From Bacteroidaceae bacterium (GTDB lineage Bacteria; Bacteroidota; Bacteroidia; Bacteroidales; Bacteroidaceae): a DNA stretch of 64,000 bases. The DNA is taken from assembly GCA_016280445.1 (NCBI GenBank), contig JAEEGS010000048.1:1-64000 (forward strand), read 5' to 3'. A model generated the notes under the pieces. That model was given only the letters and a program-made list of their open reading frames with translations. It searched no databases and was not told the origin of the DNA. How positions within the stretch are numbered: position 1 is the stretch's first letter; every line of letters begins with the position of its first letter. Positions 15,489 through 22,619 of this stretch are shown piece after piece. The position numbers and the translations under genes are program-made.

Positions 15489-17014
15489 AAGGCTTTACAC
15501 AATTACTATTCAGTGCTGCCTTGTTCTGCGCAGCGGGACAAGTGACAGCCCAGAAAGTGACAAAGTTCACAGTGACCAACCATGAGCAGCAAACCATCGA
15601 CGGATTTGGTGCCAGCGATGCGTGGAGCATGTGGAGAATCGGCACATGGCATGACTCCCTCCAAAGCAAGGTGGCCGACTGGCTCTTCTCGTCTGACACC
15701 TTCGACGATGGCTCTCCCAAGGGCATCGCCCTCTCCATCTGGCGATTCAATGCCGGAACTGGCAGTGCCTCACAAGGGGATTCGGCTCACATCAATCTCG
15801 ACACCCGCACCGAACACTTTGCCCAGCAGACGGGGCAACGGCGGTTCCTTCGTCTGGCAAAGGAACGCGGCGTGCCTACCTTCTTAGCGTTCTACAACTC
15901 GCCCCCTGTTCACCTCACCCAGAACGGGCTGGCCACCAACACAGGGCGTGGTGGCACCTTCAATCTAAAAGAAGATGCCTACGACGATTTCGCCGCCTAC
16001 ATTGCCGACATGCTCCAAACAGCCGAACGAGAGGATGACATCCACTTCAACTACGTGTGCCCTGTGAACGAGCCTGACGGACACTGGAACTGGCTTGGTC
16101 CCAAGCAGGAAGGTAGTCCTGCCACGAATCGGGAAATAGCACACATCGCCCGCGAGATGAGCCGTGAGTTTCAACAGCGTGGTATCACCACAAAGATTCT
16201 GGTGAACGAATCGAGCGACTTCCGCTGCATGTGGGCCACCCACCAGACGGACTGGCAGCGCGGATATGAAATCCAGAGTTTCTGGAATCCCGACTCTACC
16301 GATACCTACGTTGGCAACTTGCCCAACATAGCCCACGTGATGGCTGGACATTCCTACTGGACCAATACCCCGATACTGAAACCCTCCGACCCCAACTACG
16401 AACGCAGGGGACTCTATGGCTACCGCAAACGTCTGAAGGAGGCTTTCGACCAGGTAGATGCTGACTTCTGGATGACCGAACTCTGCATCATGTCGAACGA
16501 TGAAGAGATACATGGCGGAGGAGGTTTCGACTTCACCATGGAAGTTGCGCTCTATGTGGCACGAGTGATGCACTATGACCTCACAGTGGCCAATGCCCGT
16601 TCATGGCAGTGGTGGCGAGCAGTAGGAGGCAACTACAAGGATGGACTCATCCGTATGTACAGCAGACAACCAGCCCAAGGCTCCCGTGTACGCGACAGCA
16701 AATTGATGTGGACACTCGGCAACTTCTCCCGCTTTGTCCGTCCCGGTGCCGTTCGGCTCGACATGGAAGGGCAGATGGGAGTGGACGGGCTCATGCTCTC
16801 TGCCTATCGGAATGAGGACGGAAGCACCGTCATCGTGGCCATCAATTACGGGAAGAAAGACCAACTCGTCAGCATCAAGGCTAATGCCACGAACGCCACC
16901 GCCTATCGTACTTCCGACACGAAAGGCGAGAACCTCAAATGCCTCGGCACAGAGAACCTCCAACGCACCACCCTGCCTGCACGTTCTGTCACCACATTTG
17001 TCATCAAGAAGTAA
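15485..17014 (+). CDS. Glycoside hydrolase family 30, possible endo-beta-1,6-galactanase
   Basis: A 509-aa secreted enzyme (signal peptide to about residue 22). The (beta/alpha)8 domain has the acid/base Glu in CPVNEPDG near residue 196 and the nucleophile Glu in WMTELCIM near residue 331; the small beta domain forms the C-terminus. The sequence around the acid/base (WNWLGPKQEGSPATN) is like GH30 subfamily 5 endo-beta-1,6-galactanases, which act on arabinogalactan; that subfamily call is from memory and moderate. There is no C-terminal sorting tail. It is translated with the AraC regulator (ATGA overlap) and is separate from the xylan locus further right. Confidence 0.85.
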   Translation: MKGFTQLLFSAALFCAAGQVTAQKVTKFTVTNHEQQTIDGFGASDAWSMWRIGTWHDSLQSKVADWLFSSDTFDDGSPKGIALSIWRFNAGTGSASQGDSAHINLDTRTEHFAQQTGQRRFLRLAKERGVPTFLAFYNSPPVHLTQNGLATNTGRGGTFNLKEDAYDDFAAYIADMLQTAEREDDIHFNYVCPVNEPDGHWNWLGPKQEGSPATNREIAHIAREMSREFQQRGITTKILVNESSDFRCMWATHQTDWQRGYEIQSFWNPDSTDTYVGNLPNIAHVMAGHSYWTNTPILKPSDPNYERRGLYGYRKRLKEAFDQVDADFWMTELCIMSNDEEIHGGGGFDFTMEVALYVARVMHYDLTVANARSWQWWRAVGGNYKDGLIRMYSRQPAQGSRVRDSKLMWTLGNFSRFVRPGAVRLDMEGQMGVDGLMLSAYRNEDGSTVIVAINYGKKDQLVSIKANATNATAYRTSDTKGENLKCLGTENLQRTTLPARSVTTFVIKK

Positions 17015-17030
17015 AAAAAGGAGGATTTCA

Positions 17031-17063
17031 TTTTGTATTATTGCTGGTTTTCGCTACCTTTGC
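17031..17063 (+). promoter_or_regulatory. Promoter of the DUF1460-EFR1-ABC-F unit
   Basis: TTTTG at 17031 and TACCTTTGC at 17055-17063 are spaced by 19 bp, about 40 bp before the 65-aa gene. Confidence 0.7.
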
Positions 17064-17069
17064 AGTCTC

Positions 17070-17096
17070 AAAAACCTCAAAAACCTCAAAAACCTT
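17070..17096. repeat. 9-bp tandem repeat in a leader
   Basis: Three copies of aaaaacctc (the last ends ctt) lie between the promoter and the 65-aa ORF. Copy number changes would alter the spacing of the untranslated leader. Confidence 0.8.
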
Positions 17097-17101
17097 TATC
17101 G

Positions 17102-17299
17102 ATGACAAAGAAAAAACAATTTGACGAACTCCAACGACTTGTGCACCTTATCTCAGACGACAACGAACTGCTGAACCGTGCCAACACATTTATGCAGAAT
17201 CTTGTAGATAGCAAACTTGCCGTACGAGGCAAGCAAGATATCAGCACGCAACTTGCAGAAAAGAATCGACAAATCGGAGCGGGTGAAAAGCATCAATAG
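17102..17299 (+). CDS. Small coiled-coil-like protein, unknown function
   Basis: A 65-aa highly charged protein that should be all helical (KQFDELQRLVHLISDDNELLNRANTFMQNLVDSKL). It has no signal peptide. The track ORF begins earlier at 17033, but that would start inside the promoter; the ATG at 17102 gives a sensible leader. It ends 5 bp before the DUF1460 gene and probably opens the operon. Function is not recognised. Confidence 0.65.
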   Translation: MTKKKQFDELQRLVHLISDDNELLNRANTFMQNLVDSKLAVRGKQDISTQLAEKNRQIGAGEKHQ

Positions 17300-17304
17300 A
17301 CGTA

Positions 17305-18201
17305 ATGACATCCGAAAAGAAACAAACGATGAGCATCATCTGGAGAAGATTCTGTACAGCACTGATGATTGTTGGTGCTTGCGGGAGCATGCAGGCTCAG
17401 CAGGTGGAATACACCAAGGAGGACAGCATTAAAGTGGTGAAACTGCTGCAAGAAGCCCAAAAGAAACGTGGCACAGAGAACCGCATCTTCTACTTCGGCA
17501 AGAAATTTCTGGGACTCCCCTACGTGGCACACACACTGGAACTGGGCGATACAGAACACCTCATCGTGAACCTGCACGGACTCGACTGCACCACTTTCGT
17601 AGAGACGGTGGTGGCACTCTCCATGTGCGACCAACAGAACCAGCGCACGTTCGATGACTTCTGCAAGAATCTGACGAAGATACGGTTCAGAGAGGGGAAA
17701 ATGACTGACTACACCTCACGTCTCCACTACTTCACTTGGTGGGCTGAGGACAACGAGCGGATGGGTATCGTGAAAGACATTAGCGTTGAAGATGCACCCT
17801 TCACCGCCACGCAGACCATCCACATCAACTATATGTCGGAGCACCCCACACTGTACAAGCAATTGAAGAATCACCCGCCGTTCGTGCCAGTCATCAAGCA
17901 GATGGAAGAAGCAAGCGAGGGACAGCAGTTCCGATACATTCCCAAGAAAAACCTTAGATGGCTACAAAACACTGTACTGGGTATGGTGAGAGATGGTGAC
18001 ATCGTAGCAATGCTGACTGACAGCGACGGACTGGACACACGTCACATCGGCATCGCCTTTTGGCAGAAGGGACGGCTGCACCTCTTGCATGCCTCAAGTC
18101 TCCACAAGAAAGTGCTGATGAGCCAAGAGACTTTCTACGACTATGAGATGAAACAGCCCAAGCATACAGGCATCCGTGTATTTAGATTTGTTGAAAAGTG
18201 A
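17305..18201 (+). CDS. DUF1460 N-acetylmuramoyl-L-alanine amidase-like protein
   Basis: A 298-aa exported protein of the DUF1460 family (PF07313), papain-like enzymes related to NlpC/P60 and thought to act on cell-wall peptides. The Cys in HGLDCTTFVETV (residue ~95) and the His in DTRHIGIAF (residue ~250) fit the catalytic pair. The signal peptide is clearest from the second Met (MSIIWRRFCTALMIVGACG, 17329), which is an alternative start. Likely periplasmic and involved in peptidoglycan turnover. It follows the 65-aa gene by 5 bp and precedes the EFR1 gene by 36 bp. Confidence 0.9.
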   Translation: MTSEKKQTMSIIWRRFCTALMIVGACGSMQAQQVEYTKEDSIKVVKLLQEAQKKRGTENRIFYFGKKFLGLPYVAHTLELGDTEHLIVNLHGLDCTTFVETVVALSMCDQQNQRTFDDFCKNLTKIRFREGKMTDYTSRLHYFTWWAEDNERMGIVKDISVEDAPFTATQTIHINYMSEHPTLYKQLKNHPPFVPVIKQMEEASEGQQFRYIPKKNLRWLQNTVLGMVRDGDIVAMLTDSDGLDTRHIGIAFWQKGRLHLLHASSLHKKVLMSQETFYDYEMKQPKHTGIRVFRFVEK

Positions 18202-18237
18202 AGGTAACAAGCATAGCAACAACTTCTATTATTATAT

Positions 18238-18942
18238 ATGTATTGTTTTTCAGGAACAGGTAACAGCCAGTGGGTGGCCGACAAGCTGAAGGGGTTGATG
18301 AAAGAAGAGGAAGGCGTGTTCGGCATGGTCTTCCCTGTCTATGGATGGGGCATCCCGAAAGTGGTGGAGGAATATTTGAAGGAACATCTGGAAGAAATCA
18401 AGGCAGCCCAATACGTGTGGGCAGTCATGACGTGCGGCGATGACATCGGCTATGCAGACAGGATTCTCAGTGAGGTGGTGGAAAGGGAACTAGACGCGGT
18501 TTTCTCTGTACACATGCCCAACACGTACGTCTGTCTGCCAGGCTTCGATGTGGACAACGCCGATGTTGCCGCAGCCAAGGTGAGGGAAACCCTGCAACGG
18601 TTGCCCGACATCGCCAAGAGCATCCAAAACCGAGAACAGAAGACGGATGTGTGTCGTGGCAAGATGGCTTGGTTCAAGACTTATGTGCTGAGACCGCCGT
18701 TCAACCGTTTCCTCGTGACTGACAAATACTTCCATGTCATCAGCAAACAGTGCATCCGCTGCAAACGTTGCGTTCGTGGCTGTCCGCTGAACAACATCAC
18801 CACTGACGAGGAAGGTAACATTGTGTGGAAGCATGAACATTGCACCGGTTGTCTACGTTGCTACCACCGTTGCCCCAACCATGCCATACGCTTTGGCAAG
18901 TTCACCAAAAACAAAGGACAAAAGATTCATGATTTCGATTGA
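18238..18942 (+). CDS. EFR1-type flavodoxin-ferredoxin fusion
   Basis: A 234-aa cytosolic redox protein. The N-terminus starts at once with the FMN-phosphate loop of flavodoxins (FSGTGNSQWVA), and the C-terminal ~60 residues hold two 4Fe-4S clusters (CIRCKRCVRGCP and CTGCLRCYHRCP). The EFR1 family is widespread in anaerobes and moves electrons between unknown partners. The N-terminus is a few residues shorter than usual (normally a beta strand precedes FSGTGN); in-frame codons upstream read leucine-rich without an ATG, so initiation at a non-ATG codon is possible. It overlaps the ABC-F gene by 14 bp. Confidence 0.85.
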   Translation: MYCFSGTGNSQWVADKLKGLMKEEEGVFGMVFPVYGWGIPKVVEEYLKEHLEEIKAAQYVWAVMTCGDDIGYADRILSEVVERELDAVFSVHMPNTYVCLPGFDVDNADVAAAKVRETLQRLPDIAKSIQNREQKTDVCRGKMAWFKTYVLRPPFNRFLVTDKYFHVISKQCIRCKRCVRGCPLNNITTDEEGNIVWKHEHCTGCLRCYHRCPNHAIRFGKFTKNKGQKIHDFD

Positions 18943-20893
18943 TAAATTAGGGGTGGAGTTCTCTGCCACCCCACTTTTTTTAGATGCCAGTTTCGTGGTC
19001 AATTCCAAAGACCGCATTGCCTTGGTGGGCAAGAATGGAGCGGGCAAGAGCACGATGCTGAAGATTATTGCGGGCATACAGGAGCCGACGCACGGACAGG
19101 TGTCGCGTCAGAAGGACATCACCATCGGTTACTTGCCACAGGTGATGAAACTGACCGACAGCCGCACCGTGATGGAAGAAGCCGAAACGGCCTTTGCCCA
19201 CATCAGCGAGATGCAGGAGCGGCTGGACAAGATGAACGAAGAGATTGCCCGACGCACCGACTATGAGAGCGAGTCCTACATGGCACTCATCGAGAAATTC
19301 ACCCACGAGAACGACCGCTTCACCATGATGGGCGGCACCAACTACCATGCCGAACTGGAACGCACCCTGCAAGGCTTGGGCTTCCAACGCACCGACTTCC
19401 ATCGCCCCACCTCCGAGTTCTCGGGTGGCTGGCGCATGCGCATCGAACTGGCCAAACTCCTGTTGCAAAACCCCGACCTCCTGTTGCTCGACGAGCCGAC
19501 TAACCACCTCGACATTGGTTCCATCCAATGGCTGGAGCAATTCCTGGCCCAACGTGCCAATGCGGTCATCCTGGTGAGCCACGACCGTGCGTTCATCAAC
19601 AACGTGACAAATCGCACCATCGAAATCACCTGCCATCGCATCAATGACTACAAGGTGAAGTATGACGAATACGTGAAACTGCGTGACGAACGCCGCGAAC
19701 AACAAATCCGTGCCTACGAGAATCAACAGAAGGAGATTGCTGACATCAAGCAATTCATCGAAACCTTCCGATACAAACCCACCAAGTCGAACCAAGTACA
19801 ATCGCGCATCAAAATGTTGGAAAAGATTGTACCTATCGAGATTGACGAGGTGGACACCAGCAGCCTTCACCTCAAGTTTCCACCCTGCCTCCGAAGCGGC
19901 GACTATCCCATCATCTGTGAAGACGTGGCGAAAAGCTATGGTGCCCATCAGGTTTTCGGTGATGTCAATCTGACCATCAAGCGCGGTGAGAAAGTGGCGT
20001 TTGTCGGCAACAACGGTGAGGGAAAGTCAACACTGGTCAAGTGCATCATGGGAGAAATCCCCTTCGACGGGAACCTGAAGATTGGGCACAACGTGCAGAT
20101 TGGCTACTTCGCCCAGAACCAAGCACAACTGCTCGACGAGAACATTACCGTGTTCGACACCATCGACCGTGTGGCGACAGGCGACATCCGACTAAAAATA
20201 CGCGACATTCTCGGAGCCTTTATGTTCGGTGGCGAGGCTTCGGACAAGTATGTGAAGGTGCTCTCAGGCGGTGAGAGAAGCCGTCTCGCCATGATACGTC
20301 TCTTGCTCGAGCCCGTCAACCTGCTCATTCTCGACGAGCCCACGAACCACCTGGACATGCAGTCGAAGGATGTGCTGAAACAGGCCATCAAGGACTTTGA
20401 CGGCACTGCCATCATTGTCTCCCACGACCGAGACTTCCTCGACGGGCTGGTGGAGAAAGTCTATGAGTTTGGTGGCGGAAAAGTGCGCGAGCACCTCGGC
20501 GGCATCTACGACTTCCTGCGAAGCCAGCCCGTGCAAGGGACAGACACCTTAACGTTCAGTCCTAAACCCTCAGCGCCAAGCGTCAAGTCCTCCCCAAAAG
20601 CAGACAAGGACTTGGGTAACAAAGTGCAGTCGCTCCTTTCTTATGCCGAGATGAAAGAGCGTAACAAAACTGTCAAGAAAGCAGAAAAAGCAGTGGAAAT
20701 GGCAGAACAGAAAGTGACGAAACTGGAAGAACAGATTGCCGAGATAGAAGAAAAACTCGCCACGCCCGAAGGAGCCAGCGACACCACCCTCTTCACCCGT
20801 TACGGGGAACTGAAGGCACAACTCGCCGCTGCCGAAGACGAATGGACCGAAGCCAGCATGAATCTGGAGGAAATATCAAGAGACGAGCCATAA
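18929..20893 (+). CDS. ABC-F family ribosome-associated ATPase
   Basis: A 654-aa soluble protein with two ABC domains and no membrane segments. Walker A motifs are GKNGAGKST and GNNGEGKST; signatures are FSGGWRMRIELA and LSGGERSRLAM; both Walker B sites are followed by DEPTNHLD. The linker between domains holds the P-site tRNA-interacting helices, and the C-terminal ~100 residues form a coiled coil (EKAVEMAEQKVTKLEEQIAEIEE), as in Uup-like members. ABC-F proteins bind the ribosomal E site and relieve stalls or protect against antibiotics; a housekeeping role is more likely here. The true start is MISIDKLGVEF at 18929, within the end of the EFR1 gene; the track start is spurious. Confidence 0.92.
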   Translation: MISIDKLGVEFSATPLFLDASFVVNSKDRIALVGKNGAGKSTMLKIIAGIQEPTHGQVSRQKDITIGYLPQVMKLTDSRTVMEEAETAFAHISEMQERLDKMNEEIARRTDYESESYMALIEKFTHENDRFTMMGGTNYHAELERTLQGLGFQRTDFHRPTSEFSGGWRMRIELAKLLLQNPDLLLLDEPTNHLDIGSIQWLEQFLAQRANAVILVSHDRAFINNVTNRTIEITCHRINDYKVKYDEYVKLRDERREQQIRAYENQQKEIADIKQFIETFRYKPTKSNQVQSRIKMLEKIVPIEIDEVDTSSLHLKFPPCLRSGDYPIICEDVAKSYGAHQVFGDVNLTIKRGEKVAFVGNNGEGKSTLVKCIMGEIPFDGNLKIGHNVQIGYFAQNQAQLLDENITVFDTIDRVATGDIRLKIRDILGAFMFGGEASDKYVKVLSGGERSRLAMIRLLLEPVNLLILDEPTNHLDMQSKDVLKQAIKDFDGTAIIVSHDRDFLDGLVEKVYEFGGGKVREHLGGIYDFLRSQPVQGTDTLTFSPKPSAPSVKSSPKADKDLGNKVQSLLSYAEMKERNKTVKKAEKAVEMAEQKVTKLEEQIAEIEEKLATPEGASDTTLFTRYGELKAQLAAAEDEWTEASMNLEEISRDEP

Positions 20894-20936
20894 CACGCCC
20901 AGAAACTTGAAACAACGGGGTTCAATACCCTTTCTT

Positions 20937-21533
20937 TTATTTTTTCACTTGCACCTTGTCCTTTTCCACCCACAGTTCCACAGGAACCACACCCGACCTC
21001 AACATGCCAATCACCTCGGCAGCCTTATTGCTCAAGTCCACCACTCTCCCCCTTCCATAAGGACCACGGTCTTTCACGGACACAACGACTTCCTTTCCGT
21101 TCCTCTTGTTCACGACACGGATATTCGTGCCAAAAGGCAGCGTCTTGTGTGCGCACATCAGCGCATTCTTGTCATATCGCTCACCCGACGCCATCTTTTT
21201 ACCATGTATGCGAGCTGCATAGTATGAAGCGGTGCCCGTCTCATAAAGCACCCACTTTGTTGTATCAACCACCTCCTCGCTCTCTAGCTCCTTCTGATCT
21301 GACGGAAAGGCAGGTTCCTTCAGGTTGCTGCCAGCATGCTGAAGACTGTCCTTCCGACTGACGGGACGGCCCGACACCCATGCTTCAGGATTGGTGGAGG
21401 AACGAATACCATCCCCAGACTGACGTGCCACCTGTTTGGGGTTCTGCGACGAATGCAACTCCTGTCCACAACCAACGGTGGTGACAGACAACAAAAGCAA
21501 GAGGGACAAAATTCTGAAATACATTTTACACAT
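20937..21533 (-). CDS. RlpA-like septal ring lytic transglycosylase, lipoprotein
   Basis: A 198-aa envelope protein. A lipoprotein signal ends in SVTTVGC (Cys ~22), followed by a ~75-residue low-complexity linker and the double-psi beta-barrel of RlpA (TGTASYYAARIHGKKMASGE, KDRGPYGRGRVVDLS). RlpA of other bacteria cleaves naked glycan strands at the division septum. No SPOR domain is present, as in short Bacteroidetes members. The start could also be the second Met (21524). A promoter-like TTACTTTGC lies at 21587-21595 on the minus strand. It converges with the ABC-F gene. Confidence 0.88.
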   Translation of the reverse strand: MCKMYFRILSLLLLLSVTTVGCGQELHSSQNPKQVARQSGDGIRSSTNPEAWVSGRPVSRKDSLQHAGSNLKEPAFPSDQKELESEEVVDTTKWVLYETGTASYYAARIHGKKMASGERYDKNALMCAHKTLPFGTNIRVVNKRNGKEVVVSVKDRGPYGRGRVVDLSNKAAEVIGMLRSGVVPVELWVEKDKVQVKK

Positions 21534-21730
21534 ATAGGGGTAAGGGGTAGTTTGACAAAATGAAACAAAAAATTAGCGATGAAGTTTGCAAAGTAACGCT
21601 TTTTTATCCATATCTACAATTTTTCCGAGAAAAAACTTCCACTTTGTACTCTCACACCCCTTAAAAGGAGGGTGTTCAAGGCGAAAAAGCCGCAATTTAG
21701 CAGCAAACACCAAAAAAATCCTCCTTTTTA

Positions 21731-21763
21731 TTTTGCACTCTCCCCAAATTGTACTACCTTTGC
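21731..21763 (+). promoter_or_regulatory. Promoter of the tRNA genes
   Basis: TTTTG at 21731 and TACCTTTGC at 21755-21763 are spaced by 19 bp, about 50 bp before tRNA-fMet. Confidence 0.7.
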
Positions 21764-21811
21764 ACTCGCAATCGCAAAAAGGGTATCCTAAAACGGTTGC
21801 AAACATCACAT

Positions 21812-21887
21812 CGCGGGGTGGAGCAGTTGGTAGCTCGCCAGGCTCATAACCTGGAGGTCGCATGTTCGAGTCCTGCCCCCGCAACCA
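21812..21887 (+). tRNA. Initiator tRNA-fMet (CAT)
   Basis: A 76-nt cloverleaf with anticodon CAT in ccaggctcataacctgg. The acceptor stem cgcgggg / ccccgca has an unpaired C1-A72, the mark of bacterial initiator tRNAs. The CCA end is encoded. The anticodon stem has AGG/CCU next to the loop instead of the usual three G-C pairs, a small deviation from the textbook initiator. Confidence 0.92.
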
Positions 21888-21892
21888 ATTCA

Positions 21893-21987
21893 ATTGATAA
21901 TTGACAATTGATAATGACTAATTGGGTTGCGTGATGCACCCAAGCCATCTGGCAAGATTATCAATTCTCAATTATCAATTTTCGATT
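21893..21987. repeat. Inverted repeat between the two tRNAs
   Basis: attgataattgacaattgat is mirrored by attatcaattctcaattatc about 40 bp later. The same aattatcaattatc words occur at 61355-61375. They make an AT-rich hairpin between the tRNA genes, possibly a processing or repeat element. Confidence 0.6.
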
Positions 21988-21999
21988 AAAACCCATCGT

Positions 22000-22083
22000 G
22001 CCGGAATGGTGGAATGGTAGACACGAGGGACTTAAAATCCCTTGGGCATTGCGCCCGTGCGGGTTCGAGCCCCGCTTCCGGTA
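22000..22083 (+). tRNA. tRNA-Leu (TAA)
   Basis: An 84-nt class II tRNA with a long variable arm (tgggcattgcgcccg). The anticodon loop gacttaaaatc gives TAA, reading UUA and UUG. The acceptor stem gccggaa / ttccggt ends in a G-U pair, with discriminator A. CCA is not encoded, unlike the neighbouring tRNA. Confidence 0.93.
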
Positions 22084-22100
22084 CTTCACAAACATTTTCC

Positions 22101-22142
22101 AATCCCCTGCGAACAATCGTTTGTAGGGGATTTCTTTTTTTC
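22101..22142 (+). terminator. Intrinsic terminator after the tRNAs
   Basis: aatcccctgcgaac pairs with gtttgtaggggatt across a 4-base loop, followed by a T-rich run. Confidence 0.85.
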
Positions 22143-22306
22143 CGTGCGCACTGGAAACATACACGCATCTTCCTTAATACATTATAGGTGTTTTATGTAT
22201 GATACATCCGTTTTCTTCTATGTTACACAGTTGGAGAAGGGGCGAAAGTGGTCAGAATACGAAAGTAAATGAAACACAGAGAAAAAGCGTTCCGCGAAAA
22301 AGTACG

Positions 22307-22315
22307 TAACTTTGC
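22307..22315 (+). promoter_or_regulatory. Promoter of a possible small RNA
   Basis: TAACTTTGC matches the -7 consensus. The -33 region is not clear. Confidence 0.5.
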
Positions 22316-22321
22316 ACCAGA

Positions 22322-22423
22322 AAACAAAAAAGAAAAGTTAGTAAAGCATAAATAGGTTAATAATTAGTTAGTTAGTTAATTAGTCGAGAAAGAAGCTCTT
22401 CGTGAGAAGGGCTTCTTTTTTTG
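22322..22423 (+). ncRNA. Candidate small RNA of about 100 nt
   Basis: A promoter motif at 22307-22315 and an intrinsic terminator (aagaagc / gcttctt, then T-run, 22390-22423) frame an A-rich stretch without an ORF. The repeated ttagttagttag words in the middle are unpaired. It may be a small RNA or the truncated leader of a lost gene; no family is recognised. Nothing else is seen between 22143 and 22306. Confidence 0.45.
22390..22423 (+). terminator. Intrinsic terminator of the small RNA
   Basis: aagaagctctt / agaagggcttctt forms a stem with a cgtg loop, followed by seven or more T. Confidence 0.8.
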
Positions 22424-22515
22424 TTTTATCCTAATCTTCCTTAGAGGAATGAGGTTCCATAGAGAGAAAGAGGAAGGGAAAGAGGAAGAGAGGGAGTCCG
22501 TTCCGCGCGTAGGAC

Positions 22516-22548
22516 AAAAAGCCTCCGTAGAAAAAATTCCACGGAGGT
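22516..22548 (-). terminator. Intrinsic terminator of the sensor-regulator gene
   Basis: On the minus strand cctccgtgg / ctacggagg closes an AT-rich loop and is followed by cttttt, about 70 bp after the stop codon. Confidence 0.75.
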
Positions 22549-22619
22549 AAGCGATATAGAAAAGAACGGGGAGAAGATGAAGCACGGAAAAGAACGGGAA
22601 GGGGGCAGGGCAAGAAACC

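Noticed and set aside
18821-18928. N-terminal extension of the ABC-F protein
   Set aside because: These codons overlap the ferredoxin cluster of the EFR1 gene in another frame; the family start is at 18929.
20907-21227. 106-aa ORF opposite RlpA
   Set aside because: Antisense to the conserved RlpA barrel, with no start signal or similarity.
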